Assembly: GCF_004337705.1 (NCBI RefSeq) | Contig: NZ_SKBU01000006.1 | Span: 124,001 to 188,000, forward strand | Length of the DNA stretch: 64,000 bases | From: Rubrobacter taiwanensis | GTDB taxonomy: Bacteria; Actinomycetota; Rubrobacteria; Rubrobacterales; Rubrobacteraceae | Reading direction: 5' to 3' | Part shown: positions 50,441-59,925 of the stretch, one piece after another | Position numbering within the stretch: position 1 is the first letter of the stretch | How the letters are laid out: each line of letters starts with the position of its first letter | Program-made: the position numbers and the translations under genes | The notes under the pieces: generated by a model | What the model was told of the DNA's origin: nothing | Seen by the model: only the letters and a program-made list of their open reading frames with translations | Database searches by the model: none

Positions 50441-51964
50441 ATGAAGGTCGAGATCACATTCCCTCTCAGCCCGGCAGGCGTTCTCCGCAAGGCCGCCACG
50501 ATAGCCTCGCGGCATTCATCTTACCGGATCTCGCGCACGGGCGGTGCCGGGCGCGCCGCCGTGGAGCTGGAGCTGCCGGAGGACTGGCAGGAGTTCGACC
50601 GCCTCAGGCGGCTGCTGCGCTCCGAACGCGCGGTGGAGTACGCGGCGGACGGGGAGCGCGTGCCGGGCGACGAGCTGGCCGCCGGGCTGCGGTGTTTTCT
50701 GCGCAAGCAGCGCGCCGGGACGCCGGAGAAGGACTGGTGCACGCCGCCCTTCCTGCACGACCGCCAGATCTTCCCCTGCAAGAAGATCCACATCTACGAC
50801 AACGACCGGCCCACCAGCAACTCCTGGTACGCCTTCGGGGAGATGAAAGACGGGGTCTTCGAGGTGGACAAGGCGGCGATCTCCGAGCGGGTGCTGAGCG
50901 ACCTCGGCCCCTGCGTCCGGTGCCCCATACTGGACCTGGACAACATAGCGGAGACGATCGCCCGCCTCCCGGAGCACATAGATCCGGCCCGGGATCCCGC
51001 CTGGACCTACCGGGGTTCGGACGGAGTCGCCAAAGCGCTTACGGGAGATGAAGACGAGCCGGACGGCGAGAGCCTGCTGGAGCGCCTGGCGCGCACCGTC
51101 CGCTCCGGCAGCCCGGGAGCAGTAGGAAACGCCGTGCGCGGGACCCCCGGCAGCCGCAACGTCCCGGCCACCCGTTACGCAGACGTCGGCGGCATGGAGG
51201 ACACGATAGCCCTGGTGCGGGAGGCGGTCGAGCTGCCCATAACCCACCCCGAGATCTTCAAGCGGCTCAAGATCCGGCCGCACAAAGGCATCCTCTTCTA
51301 CGGCCCGCCCGGCACCGGCAAGACGCTCCTGGCCCGCGCCGTGGCGCACGAGAGCGGAGCACACTTCATCGCCGTCTCCGGGCCGGAGATCCTGAACAAA
51401 TTCTGGGGCCAGAGCGAAGCGAAGCTCAGGAGCATCTTCGCCGAGGCGAAGGCCAAGTCGCCCTCGATCATCCTCTTCGACGAGATAGACTCCTTCGCCT
51501 CATCCCGCGACATGATGAGCGAGAGCTTCGAAGCCACCCTGGTCTCCCAGCTCCTCTCCCTAATGGACGGGATGAGCGACCTGGGACGGGTGTGCGTGAT
51601 CGCAACCACGAACCGCCCGGAGGCCCTGGACCCGGCGCTGCGCCGCCCGGGCCGCTTCGACCACGAGATAGAGATAGGGCTGCCGGACCGCAACGCCCGC
51701 CACCACATCCTCAAGATCCACACCCGCGGCATGCCGCTCGCCGACGACCTGGACCTGGAAGCCGTAGCCGCCCTGACCCGCGACTACTCCGGAGCCGACC
51801 TCGAAGCCCTGTGCCGGGAAGCGGCGCTGGTGTGCATGCGCCGCTCGCTGAACCTGCAGGACTACACCCGCCGGTTCTCCAGCCACCAGCTCGCCGCACT
51901 CTCCATCACCGCCTACGACTTCCGGGCCGCCATGAAGCGCGTCCGGCCCAGCGTCCGCCGGTAG
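50441..51964 (+). CDS. single-module AAA ATPase with a novel Cys-containing N-domain
   Basis: 507 residues. The AAA module (about 235-505) resembles one module of CDC48/VCP: DVGGMEDTIALVREAVELPI, Walker A GPPGTGKT with K294, pore loop NKFWGQSEAKLRSIF, Walker B IILFDEID (D347, E348), sensor 1 [20 protein letters not shown], sensor 2 region SGADLEALCREAAL. Residues 1-190 are unlike the double-psi N-domain of CDC48 and hold C85, C100, C113, C158 and C161, the last pair as GPCVRCPILDLDNI. Probably a hexameric unfoldase or remodeller; target unknown. A TAAAAT -10 stands at 50417-50422, 18 bp before the ATG. Confidence 0.88.
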   Translation: MKVEITFPLSPAGVLRKAATIASRHSSYRISRTGGAGRAAVELELPEDWQEFDRLRRLLRSERAVEYAADGERVPGDELAAGLRCFLRKQRAGTPEKDWCTPPFLHDRQIFPCKKIHIYDNDRPTSNSWYAFGEMKDGVFEVDKAAISERVLSDLGPCVRCPILDLDNIAETIARLPEHIDPARDPAWTYRGSDGVAKALTGDEDEPDGESLLERLARTVRSGSPGAVGNAVRGTPGSRNVPATRYADVGGMEDTIALVREAVELPITHPEIFKRLKIRPHKGILFYGPPGTGKTLLARAVAHESGAHFIAVSGPEILNKFWGQSEAKLRSIFAEAKAKSPSIILFDEIDSFASSRDMMSESFEATLVSQLLSLMDGMSDLGRVCVIATTNRPEALDPALRRPGRFDHEIEIGLPDRNARHHILKIHTRGMPLADDLDLEAVAALTRDYSGADLEALCREAALVCMRRSLNLQDYTRRFSSHQLAALSITAYDFRAAMKRVRPSVRR

Positions 51965-52188
51965 GCTCTATACGGATGTCCGGGTAAACACCCGCCGCTG
52001 AGCAGCACATGCCGGCCGGTAACCGGAATGGAACAAATATTTAGCTTTATCTAAAAAAATTTTTTACCTACTCTTACAATTCGTCTGAGATTCCGGTAAG
52101 ATAGTTTTGGAAGGCGGCCGTCCGGCTCAGCTTAGAGACAGAGATCCCACTCCTTTCCTCGCCGGGCCGGGCGGTTCCTTCTTTTTCG
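51965..52188. other. AT-rich intergenic region
   Basis: 224 bp between the AAA gene and the convergent ABC ATPase gene. It has an A/T run (TCTAAAAAAATTTTTT) near 52050 and a TAAGAT box at about 52098. No coding sequence or tRNA is apparent. The T-run could end the AAA transcript, but no strong stem precedes it. Confidence 0.5.
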
Positions 52189-53139
52189 TCAGCTGTTGCC
52201 GCGCACCAGGCGGAAGAAGACCTCGTCGAAGGACGGTTTAAGGATATCCACGGAGCGCACGTCGGCGCCGTTGAGGGCGGAGAAGACCTGGGGCATGGCC
52301 ACGTCGGCATCGTCCACGATCAGGCGGGCGTGGCTGACGGGTCCCTCTGCGGCCTCTTCGTCCTCCCTGACCTCTACCACGTGTCCGATGTCCTTGAGGA
52401 AGGAGAGCGACCAGCTCACCTGTCCCGGCTCTCCGCCCAGGGTGAGCTCCAGCACCTCGCCGCCGAACGCCTGGCGCCGGAGTTCGTCTGGGGTTCCCAG
52501 TGCGGCGAGCGTGCCGTTTGCGAGGAAGCCGACGCGATCGCAGCGGGCGGCTTCGTCCACGTACTGGGTGGTCACGAAGAGGGTGCGGCCCTGCTCGCGC
52601 AGCTGCACGAACTCGTCCCAGAAGCGGCGGCGCAGGATGGGGTCTAGACTGGCGGTGGGCTCGTCCACGAAGAGGAGCCGGGGCGAGTGCACGATGGCCG
52701 CAGCCAGCTGCAGCCGGCGCTGCATCCCGCCGGAGATATTCCCTGCGGCCTTACGCCGGTGCTCCCAGAGCTCCACGAACTCCAGGGCTTCTCTGACCTT
52801 GCGGCGGCGCTCGAAGAAGCTCAGGTCGTAGAGGCGGGCGACGAAGTTCAGGTTCTGTTTCACCGAGAGGTTCTCGTAGAGCACGAACTTCTGAGGCATC
52901 ACGCCCAGGCGGCGGCGTTCCTCGGTGCCGAACTTCTCCGGTGGGCGGCCGAAGACCCTCACCTCTCCCTCGGTGGGCTTCAGGTAGCCGGTGAGCGTTC
53001 TGAGGAGGGTGCTCTTCCCTGCGCCCGAGGGTCCGATAAGGCCGAAGATCTCGCCCTCTTCCACCCGAAGGTCGATGCCTCTGAGCACGGTGGTCCCGCC
53101 GAAGCGCCGCACCAGGTTCTTCGTCTCGATGACCGGCAT
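52189..53139 (-). CDS. ABC-2 exporter ATP-binding protein (DrrA-like)
   Basis: 316 residues: Walker A GPSGAGKST, Q-loop VMPQKFVLYENLSVKQNL, signature NISGGMQRRLQLA, Walker B LLFVDEPTASLDP. The H-loop has Gln for His (TTQYVDEA), which is usual in DrrA-type drug exporters. The C-terminal 85 residues are the DrrA-like extension. Its ATG overlaps the stop end of the permease gene, so the two are coupled. Confidence 0.93.
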   Translation of the reverse strand: MPVIETKNLVRRFGGTTVLRGIDLRVEEGEIFGLIGPSGAGKSTLLRTLTGYLKPTEGEVRVFGRPPEKFGTEERRRLGVMPQKFVLYENLSVKQNLNFVARLYDLSFFERRRKVREALEFVELWEHRRKAAGNISGGMQRRLQLAAAIVHSPRLLFVDEPTASLDPILRRRFWDEFVQLREQGRTLFVTTQYVDEAARCDRVGFLANGTLAALGTPDELRRQAFGGEVLELTLGGEPGQVSWSLSFLKDIGHVVEVREDEEAAEGPVSHARLIVDDADVAMPQVFSALNGADVRSVDILKPSFDEVFFRLVRGNS

Positions 53140-54635
53140 CAGATCTTCCTCCGGCGCATCAGGAGCCAGGCGAGGGCGAAGGAGACGAGTGCTATGGCGG
53201 CGAAGCCGCCCAGGTCCCAGGGCGAGATGGCGGTGCCGCGCAGCATGGTGTCCTGCAGCGCCCGGATACCGTAGGTGGCAGGCAGAAAGTGCGAGATGCC
53301 CTGGGCCGGCTGGGTCATCTCCTCCAGCGGGAAGAGGAACCCGGCGAAGAAGCCGCTCGCGATGAGGTGCAGCATGGCGAGCTGGATAGCCTGCAGCTGG
53401 CTGCGGGCCAGGGCCGAGAGCAGGAACCCGAACCCCAGGGAAGCGACGGTGAGCAGCACCATCACGGCGGCCACCATCAGGTAGCTGCTCTGCACCGGGA
53501 TGTTCAGGGAGTAGATCAGGGCCGCCGCCACCGCCAGGTTCACCGCCAGCACCATCCCCGCGTAGGTCAGAAACTTGCCGGACAGGATCTCCCCCGGTCC
53601 CAGAGGGGAGACCTCGAAGAACTCGTACGCCCCGGAGGTGCGCTCGCGCACGATCGCCAGCGAGGCCAAGCTGATAGCGATGTGCTGGATCAGGATCCCC
53701 AGCACCCCCGGCACGTAGAACTCCACCACCTCAGGCTCGAAGGCGACCAGGTTCTCCAGCTCCAGCCGGAACGGGTTCACCAGCACGCTCGGCGGCACGT
53801 CCGGCACCTCTCCGATGCTCGCCCCGAGCTCCGAGAGAGCCCGCTCCAGTTCCAAGGCTCCGGTGCGGGCCTTGATCTCCTCCGCCCCCTCCTTCTGCGC
53901 TTCCCGGAACTCCTGCACCAGCTCCCGGGCCTCGCGCGTCCGGTCTATGGCCGTTCCCAGCTCTTCACTCGGCCCCTCCGCCTCGTTCTCCAGGACTATT
54001 AGGGTGCTCTCCAGGCTGGTCAGGGCGGTGTAGAGCTCGGCCGTCAGCCCCTGCGCCTCCTCGGAGGCCAGCGCCTCGGCCGCGGCGTTTATCTGCGCGG
54101 CGATCTCGTTGATCTCCTCGAACTGCCGCCGGGCCTGGCGCAGGTTCTCTATCTCCCGTGTGACCCCGGCGCGCACGATCTGCTGGTTCAGGTCCAGCAC
54201 CAGCCCGTTGGCCCGGTTCGGCACCGTCGTCCCGAAGACCGGGTTTATGGTGGCGTAGTGGACCCGCAGCACGGCCTGTTCGCCCTGCAGCACGGTCTCC
54301 GAAGGCTCCGGAGGGATAATGATAACCGCGTCTGTCTCGCCCCGGCGCAGGAGGGCATCGGCCTCCTCCACGCTGCGCAGCACGCCCTGGAACTGCGTCC
54401 GGACGGTAAACCGGTCCCGGTACTCCCGGAAGAGCTCCTCGCCCTCGCTGCCCTCCTCGACCACCACCACCGCGCGCGGCAGGATGTTCTCCGTCTGGAA
54501 GCTGAGGGCGAAGGCGACCATGATCAGGACCGGCCCCAGCAGCAAGAGCAGCAGCAGCTGCGGCTGGCGGACAAGATCCCAGAATTCCTTGACGGCCACG
54601 GCCCTCGTCCGGGACCAGGAGCTGAGAATCCTCAT
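53139..54635 (-). CDS. ABC-2 type exporter permease
   Basis: About 498 residues from ATG 54635 (TTG 54644 is an alternative). One N-terminal helix (LLLLLLLGPVLIMVAFALSF), a large external domain with long helices (about 45-300, EIENLRQARRQFEEINEIAA), then five C-terminal helices. This layout is that of YhgE/ABC2_membrane_3 permeases that export lipids, drugs or surface polymers. Partner ATPase is downstream. Substrate unknown. Confidence 0.9.
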   Translation of the reverse strand: MRILSSWSRTRAVAVKEFWDLVRQPQLLLLLLLGPVLIMVAFALSFQTENILPRAVVVVEEGSEGEELFREYRDRFTVRTQFQGVLRSVEEADALLRRGETDAVIIIPPEPSETVLQGEQAVLRVHYATINPVFGTTVPNRANGLVLDLNQQIVRAGVTREIENLRQARRQFEEINEIAAQINAAAEALASEEAQGLTAELYTALTSLESTLIVLENEAEGPSEELGTAIDRTREARELVQEFREAQKEGAEEIKARTGALELERALSELGASIGEVPDVPPSVLVNPFRLELENLVAFEPEVVEFYVPGVLGILIQHIAISLASLAIVRERTSGAYEFFEVSPLGPGEILSGKFLTYAGMVLAVNLAVAAALIYSLNIPVQSSYLMVAAVMVLLTVASLGFGFLLSALARSQLQAIQLAMLHLIASGFFAGFLFPLEEMTQPAQGISHFLPATYGIRALQDTMLRGTAISPWDLGGFAAIALVSFALAWLLMRRRKI

Positions 54636-54680
54636 ACTACGCAAATGATATCTCCCGGACGGGGGTCTGAGCAGCCTCTC

Positions 54681-55703
54681 CTAGCCCCCCACCGAGCGCA
54701 CTGCGGCGCGCCAGAACGCCCGGTTCTCGCCCGGCTCGAACGGCAGGTAGAACGCCACCCGCCCGATAAGCCCCTCGTACCGCTCCCGCACGGCGGCCCC
54801 CAGCTCGTCCGGAGCGGCCTCGACCGCGAACGCCGCGAGCATCTCGTCCGAGACGAGCTTCGGCATCTCCTCCCACTTCTTGGCGGCCGCGAGCTTCGAC
54901 AGCTCCTCCCCCACTCTCTCCCAGCCGTGCACCTCCAGCACGACGCGGTACGTCGGGGTGGAGGCGTAGAAGGCGAGCTGCGCCCGCATCCTCTCCCGCT
55001 GCCGCTCCGCCTCCTCTGAGCTCTCCCCGGTGATCACGAAGACGCTGGTCGCCAGCTCCACCTCTCCGGTGCTGCGGCCCGCTTTAGCCGCTCCCTCCTC
55101 GACCGCCGGGAGCACAACCCGCCGCACGTACTCCGGGCTGTGGAACGGGTGGACGTGGAAACCCTCGCACGCCTCGCCCGCAAGCCGGCAGAGCCCGGGG
55201 TTCACGCCCGCGATGTAGACGGGGATCTCCGGGTGCTCTATCGGGCCGGGGTTGAAGAACGGCGTGATGAGCGTGTGCCGGTAGAACTCGCCCTCATACT
55301 GCAGCGGCTCGCCGGTCTGGAAGGAGTGCCAGATCGCGCGCAGCGCCCCCAGGTAGTCCCGCAGCCGGGCGACGGGCCGGCCCCACGGCATGGAGAAGCG
55401 CCGCTCGATGTGCGCCCGGACCTGCGTGCCGAGCCCCAGTAGGAGCCGCCCGCCGGAGAAGTCCTGCAAATCCCAGGCGAGCTGCGCGGTCACCATCGGG
55501 GAGCGGGAGAAGGCTATGGCGACCGAGTTGCCGAGCTGTATCCTGCGGGTGTGCTCGGCCGCAAGCGCGAGCGGCAGGAAGGAGTCGTGCTTCGTCTCGC
55601 TCGCGAAGAGCCCGGCGAAGCCCAGAGACTCGGCCTCCCGCGCCGCCTCCGCTATCCGGGGCAGGTGCTTGCCCTCGACCGCGAGCCCGGCGTCCAGCTT
55701 CAC
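54681..55703 (-). CDS. luciferase-like (LLM) flavin-dependent oxidoreductase
   Basis: 340 residues of the bacterial-luciferase TIM-barrel type: [71 protein letters not shown]. The sequence style is closer to the F420-dependent mycobacterial group than to FMN luciferases. ATG overlaps the stop of the quinone reductase gene upstream. Substrate unknown. Confidence 0.88.
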   Translation of the reverse strand: MKLDAGLAVEGKHLPRIAEAAREAESLGFAGLFASETKHDSFLPLALAAEHTRRIQLGNSVAIAFSRSPMVTAQLAWDLQDFSGGRLLLGLGTQVRAHIERRFSMPWGRPVARLRDYLGALRAIWHSFQTGEPLQYEGEFYRHTLITPFFNPGPIEHPEIPVYIAGVNPGLCRLAGEACEGFHVHPFHSPEYVRRVVLPAVEEGAAKAGRSTGEVELATSVFVITGESSEEAERQRERMRAQLAFYASTPTYRVVLEVHGWERVGEELSKLAAAKKWEEMPKLVSDEMLAAFAVEAAPDELGAAVRERYEGLIGRVAFYLPFEPGENRAFWRAAVRSVGG

Positions 55704-56668
55704 GGCACCAGCACCACCTTGCCGGAGGTCTCCCGGCCCTCCAGCGCCCGGTGTGCGTCCGCGGCCTCGGCTAGCGGCACGGTGCGGTCCACGCGCACCT
55801 CGAGCTCGCCGGCCTCTATCCAGCGGAAGAGGTCACCGGCCCGCCACAGCAGCTCGTCCCGGTCCAGCGTGTAGTGCGCAAGCGAGGGCCGGGTCAGGAA
55901 GAGCGAGCCCTTGCCGTTCAGAACCTGGGGGTCCAGCGGCGGCACGGGCCCGCTCGACTGCCCGAAGAGCACCATGTACCCTCGCGGGCGCAACACGTCG
56001 AGTCCGCCGCCGAAGGTGCTGCGGCCGACCGAGTCGTAGACGGCGTGCACGCCCTCGCCGCCGGTGAGACGCTTCGTAGCGGCGACGAAGTCCTGCTCGG
56101 TGTAGCGAATGATCTCGTCCGCCCCCGCCTCCTTCGCCAGCCGGGCCTTCGCCTCGGTGGAGACGGTCCCGATCACGTACGCTCCCCGCTTCTTTGCCAG
56201 CTGCACCAGCAGCAGCCCCACCCCTCCGGCGGCCGCGTGCACTAGCACGCTCTGCCCGCTCTCCACCGGGAAGGTGCTGTGCGTCAGGTAGTGGGCCGTC
56301 ATGCCCTGCAGCATCACCGCAGCGGCCACCTTCAGGTCCACCCCGTCCGGCACCGGGACCAGCCTCCACGCCGGGACCACCGCTCTCTCGGCGTACGCCC
56401 CCGGGCTCATCGCCCAGGCTACGCGCTCCCCTTCTCCTACCTCTTCAACACCCTCGCCGACCGCCTCCACCACGCCCGCGCCTTCGAGCCCGAGCGTGTG
56501 CGGCAGCTCCACCGGGTACTGCCCGGTGCGCTGGTACACGTCTATGAAGTTCACGCCCGCAGCTTCCAGCCGCACGCGCGCCTCGCCGGGACCCGGCTCC
56601 GGGACGGGAATGTCCTCGTAACGCATCGCCTCCGGACCGCCGGGCTCGTGCACTCGAACAGCCTTCAA
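55700..56668 (-). CDS. NADPH:quinone oxidoreductase (zinc-free MDR family)
   Basis: 322 residues: [35 protein letters not shown], nucleotide-binding [16 protein letters not shown], and [16 protein letters not shown]. No zinc-site cysteines, as expected for QOR-type enzymes. Overlaps the LLM gene by 4 bp, so the pair is probably one transcript. Confidence 0.92.
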   Translation of the reverse strand: MKAVRVHEPGGPEAMRYEDIPVPEPGPGEARVRLEAAGVNFIDVYQRTGQYPVELPHTLGLEGAGVVEAVGEGVEEVGEGERVAWAMSPGAYAERAVVPAWRLVPVPDGVDLKVAAAVMLQGMTAHYLTHSTFPVESGQSVLVHAAAGGVGLLLVQLAKKRGAYVIGTVSTEAKARLAKEAGADEIIRYTEQDFVAATKRLTGGEGVHAVYDSVGRSTFGGGLDVLRPRGYMVLFGQSSGPVPPLDPQVLNGKGSLFLTRPSLAHYTLDRDELLWRAGDLFRWIEAGELEVRVDRTVPLAEAADAHRALEGRETSGKVVLVP

Positions 56669-56772
56669 AGCCTCACCCCCTGCCTCTCTGTGACACCTCC
56701 CCTATCCTACCCCATACCGGAAGAGCGTTCGTGCAACGATGAACCCGTTCCGCCTGCATATGCCCCGGGCTC

Positions 56773-58209
56773 TCAGCTCGTCCCGGCGCAGACGGGCGGC
56801 CTGCGCCCGTCCCAGGGCCGCGCCTCTTCAAGCCGGGCTGCGAGCCGGATCAGGGTAGCCTCCTCGCCGAAACGAGCCACGAGCTGGATACCCACCGGGC
56901 CGCCGCTCCCGGTGGTCATCACCGGCAGACTCATCGCCGGCTGCCCCGTCATATTGAACAGCGCCGTAAAGGGAGCGTGCCGGAAGATCTTGTCGTACCA
57001 GTCCCTCGCGCCGAGATCCGGATCGTCGGCGTCGAGCAAGCCGAGCGGGAACGTCGCATGAGCGAGCGTGGGCGTAAGGAGCACGTCGTAGTCCAGGAAC
57101 CAGCGTCCCATGGTCCGTGTGATCTGGTTCTGAATGGCCTCAGCCTCCAGCATGTCCAGCGCCGTGAGGCGGTTCCCGGCCTCAGAACAGGCGAGCGTGG
57201 TCGCTTCGAGGGTCTCCGGCGACGGCCGGTTGCCGGTCAGCCGGCCATAGGTGGCGACCGCACCCGCCAGGAAGGCGAACCAGATCCGCGAGTTGGCCCG
57301 GTCGAAGGCCTCAGCGTCGAGATCCGGGGAGGCCTCCGTTACGTCGTAGCCGAGCTCTTCGAGCAGCGCCGCCAGCCCTTCGACGGCCCGGACGCATTCG
57401 GCATCGACCGGCACACCGGACCACGCTTCGGTGGTGAAGGCGACCCTCAGTTTGCCCGGCGCCTCGCCAACTTCCCGGGCGAACGGGCGGCCCGGGGGCG
57501 CGGTGTAGTACTTGTCACCTATACCGGGTCCGTGAACAGCATCCAACAGCGCCGCACAGTCCCGAACCGTGCGGGTGAGTACGAACTCAACCGCGGCCCC
57601 GTTTAGCGCCTCACCGAAATCCGGGCCGAGCGGGACGCGTCCCCGGGTCGGTTTGAGTCCTACCAGACCGTTCACGGCCGCCGGTATACGGATAGAACCG
57701 CCGCCGTCGTTGGCGTGGGCAACCGGCACGGCGCGCGCCGCTACCAGTGCTCCGGAGCCGCCCGAGGAACCTCCCGCGCTGTGAGCCGGATTCCACGGGT
57801 TCCGGGTGGGGCCGGTGAGCACGGACTCCGTAGAGGCGTTGAAACCAAACTCCGGCGTCGCGGTGCGCCCGAGGGTCGCCAGTCCCGCGCTCCTGAAGCG
57901 GGTCATGAGATCCGAGTCGTAAGGGAACGTGACACCCTCTCCCGTCATGCGGCTGCCCGAGCGGCTCGGTACTCCCTCGGCGTGCAGGACGAGGTCTTTG
58001 ATCAGGAAGGGAACGCCGGAGAACGGGCCGCTCTCCTTATGGGCCAGGGGTTCCTCGAACGGCTCACCGACGAGGGCATTGAGCTCCCTGTTCACCGCTT
58101 CGATCGCCTGCAGAGCCGCCCGCTGCACCTCCCCCGCCGATACCTGTCCGGAAGAGATCAAACACGCCAAGCCGGTGGCATCATGCTCCACGTACTCAGA
58201 GACTCGCAT
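56773..58209 (-). CDS. amidase signature family hydrolase
   Basis: 478 residues. The Ser-cisSer-Lys triad is visible: Lys in [10 protein letters not shown], cis-Ser and the glycine-rich loop in [15 protein letters not shown], and nucleophile Ser in [12 protein letters not shown]. The C-terminal [20 protein letters not shown] and [15 protein letters not shown] are typical. The style resembles 6-aminohexanoate-cyclic-dimer hydrolase (NylA), but substrate is open. GAGGAGG ribosome site; 60 bp downstream of the HDAC-like gene on the same strand. Confidence 0.92.
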   Translation of the reverse strand: MRVSEYVEHDATGLACLISSGQVSAGEVQRAALQAIEAVNRELNALVGEPFEEPLAHKESGPFSGVPFLIKDLVLHAEGVPSRSGSRMTGEGVTFPYDSDLMTRFRSAGLATLGRTATPEFGFNASTESVLTGPTRNPWNPAHSAGGSSGGSGALVAARAVPVAHANDGGGSIRIPAAVNGLVGLKPTRGRVPLGPDFGEALNGAAVEFVLTRTVRDCAALLDAVHGPGIGDKYYTAPPGRPFAREVGEAPGKLRVAFTTEAWSGVPVDAECVRAVEGLAALLEELGYDVTEASPDLDAEAFDRANSRIWFAFLAGAVATYGRLTGNRPSPETLEATTLACSEAGNRLTALDMLEAEAIQNQITRTMGRWFLDYDVLLTPTLAHATFPLGLLDADDPDLGARDWYDKIFRHAPFTALFNMTGQPAMSLPVMTTGSGGPVGIQLVARFGEEATLIRLAARLEEARPWDGRRPPVCAGTS

Positions 58210-58269
58210 TCCGGGACCTCCTCAGATCCGAGGGCTCACGTCTTCCTTCCTGCACTCCGCCGGCCGGGT

Positions 58270-59382
58270 TCAGATGAGAACCTCAGCCATCTCGTCTACC
58301 AGGGTGCGCTGAAATTCCAGGACCCGCCGAGCCGGCTGCTGGGCCGAGAAGAGCTCCTCGAAGGGGTCCTCCACGGGAGTACGCACGCCGCTCAGCTCCT
58401 CGACCACCGCCAGCCCGCAGAAGGGTACGGTGGACTCGGCGTACCCCCCCTCATGTACGGCGACCAGCCGCCCGCCGCACAGCTCTTCAGCGGCCCCCAT
58501 CAAGAGCCGGGTCATCTGCCGGTAAGACTCGCCGTAGAGCATCTGGCGCGCTAGAGGATCGGCGGCGTTGGCGTCCAGGCCACTGGCGATGATGATCAGG
58601 TCCGGCCCGAAGCGCTCCAAAACGGGCACCACGATGCGGCGCATCGCGTAGAGATAGGTCTCGTGCCCGCTCCCCGGCGGCAGCGGCACGTTCACGTTAT
58701 ACCCTTCTCCCGCCCCCGCACCGCGCTCCTCCACGCCCCCGCCACCGGGTGGGAAGCAGTTCTCCTGGTGTATGGAGACCGTGAGCACGTCCGGCCGCTC
58801 GTAGTAGATCTCCTGCGTCCCGTTGCCGTGGTGGACGTCCCAGTCCACCACGGCAACCCTCTCCACTCCGTGCTCGGCCCTCGCGGCCTCTATGGCCACG
58901 GGGATGTTGGCCAGAAGGCAGAAGCCCATCGCAGAGTCGGGCAGACAGTGGTGTCCCGGAGGCCGGGAGAGCGAGTAGGCGTTGCGCAACGCTCCGGAGA
59001 GTACGTCGGAGACAGCACGTTTGGCAAGCCCGGCAGAGAGCTTCGCTATCTCATAGCTGCCCGCTCCGAAGGGAGCAAAGAGCCCCTCCTCACCACCACC
59101 AGAATCGCTGGCAGCCCTGAAACGTTCCAGATAACTCCGGGTATGCACCCGCAACAGGTCTTCCTCCGCCACCTCAGGCGCAGAGAGCTGGATTACCTCG
59201 GCACCCAGGAGGCCCGAGACGTCCAAAAGGGCCTTAAAACGGCGTTTGGTCTCGGGCGACTCTGCGTGACCGCCTCCGGCAGGCGGCTGCAACCACCCTC
59301 CTACCGGCATCACGAGCACCGCCTCACCCGTGGTGTGCCATAGACACCGCTCATCATGATAGAAGGCCGTTCGTTCGCTCAT
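58270..59382 (-). CDS. second HDAC-fold deacetylase (acetylpolyamine amidohydrolase-like)
   Basis: About 370 residues from ATG 59382 (GAAAGGAAGG site); a longer frame to 59439 lacks support. HDAC hallmarks: SLSRPPGHHCLPDSAMGFCL (His pair), VVDWDVHHGNGTQEIYYERP (zinc ligands), SIHQENCFPPGGG, SGLDANAADPL (zinc Asp) and VHEGGYAEST. Closer to class II HDAC / acetylpolyamine amidohydrolases than to AcuC at 17829. With the amidase downstream it could remove acyl groups from a polyamine- or amide-type compound; this is inference. Confidence 0.92.
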   Translation of the reverse strand: MSERTAFYHDERCLWHTTGEAVLVMPVGGWLQPPAGGGHAESPETKRRFKALLDVSGLLGAEVIQLSAPEVAEEDLLRVHTRSYLERFRAASDSGGGEEGLFAPFGAGSYEIAKLSAGLAKRAVSDVLSGALRNAYSLSRPPGHHCLPDSAMGFCLLANIPVAIEAARAEHGVERVAVVDWDVHHGNGTQEIYYERPDVLTVSIHQENCFPPGGGGVEERGAGAGEGYNVNVPLPPGSGHETYLYAMRRIVVPVLERFGPDLIIIASGLDANAADPLARQMLYGESYRQMTRLLMGAAEELCGGRLVAVHEGGYAESTVPFCGLAVVEELSGVRTPVEDPFEELFSAQQPARRVLEFQRTLVDEMAEVLI

Positions 59383-59494
59383 CCCACTCCTTCCTTTCAC
59401 CACACTCCCCACCCAGCAGGAGCACATCCCCCCGCCCACTCCCAGCTAACGGCCCCGCAGCTCTGCGCCAAACACCCCGCAATAGCCGACCGCT

Positions 59495-59510
59495 ATAATG
59501 TATACATTAT
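59495..59510. promoter_or_regulatory. perfect 16-bp palindrome, GntR(FadR)-type operator candidate
   Basis: ATAATGTATACATTAT is its own reverse complement. Cores like TGTATACA are typical operators of FadR/VanR-type GntR repressors. It lies 113 bp upstream of the HDAC-like gene on the minus strand; on the plus side only degenerate DNA follows. No regulator gene is adjacent. Confidence 0.6.
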
Positions 59511-59513
59511 CCA

Positions 59514-59925
59514 ATGATGGGGGATCAGTCAAGCAGCACTGTCGGGTTCACGCGCACCTGTCTACGATCGTGTGGCGGCCCTGTCTCATCTGAGGGGATT
59601 CGCTTCTTCGATCCGGCGGGATTTGGGCTCCCGCTGGCAGCACGAGGAGCCGATCGTTCAAACGTCTACGCGCGAGAAATCCTGATGCTGGACGACGGTG
59701 AGTTCGCATGGGGCGCCGGGCATGACGAATTTTCCGTCGGCGAGCCTTGAGAAGGGACTTGCAGGTTGTGACGGCGCAGTGGTCAATGATGGCGATTCAC
59801 CCTCTCCTGGTTCCTGGCGATCGCCGTGCCCGTGGGAAGGTGAACGGCTGCAGGTGGGTGTGCAACTGCTATCTGCAGCGCCAAGGAGCATCTTTGGCGT
59901 TCACCCGAAAGAGTGGGCGATAAAC
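59514..59925 (+). pseudogene. degenerate region with an amidase C-terminal remnant
   Basis: No intact gene in about 410 bp. At 59805-59840 one plus frame reads WFLAIAVPVGR then a stop; the next block in another frame reads LQVGVQLLSAAPRSIF. Together they recall the amidase C-terminus (LPAIAVPVGR-x-x-x-G-LPVGVQLLSA). The first 240 bp carry a 78-residue frame from ATG 59514 (ending ILMLDDGEFAWGAGHDEFSV), which I do not recognise and which lacks a ribosome site. Confidence 0.5.
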
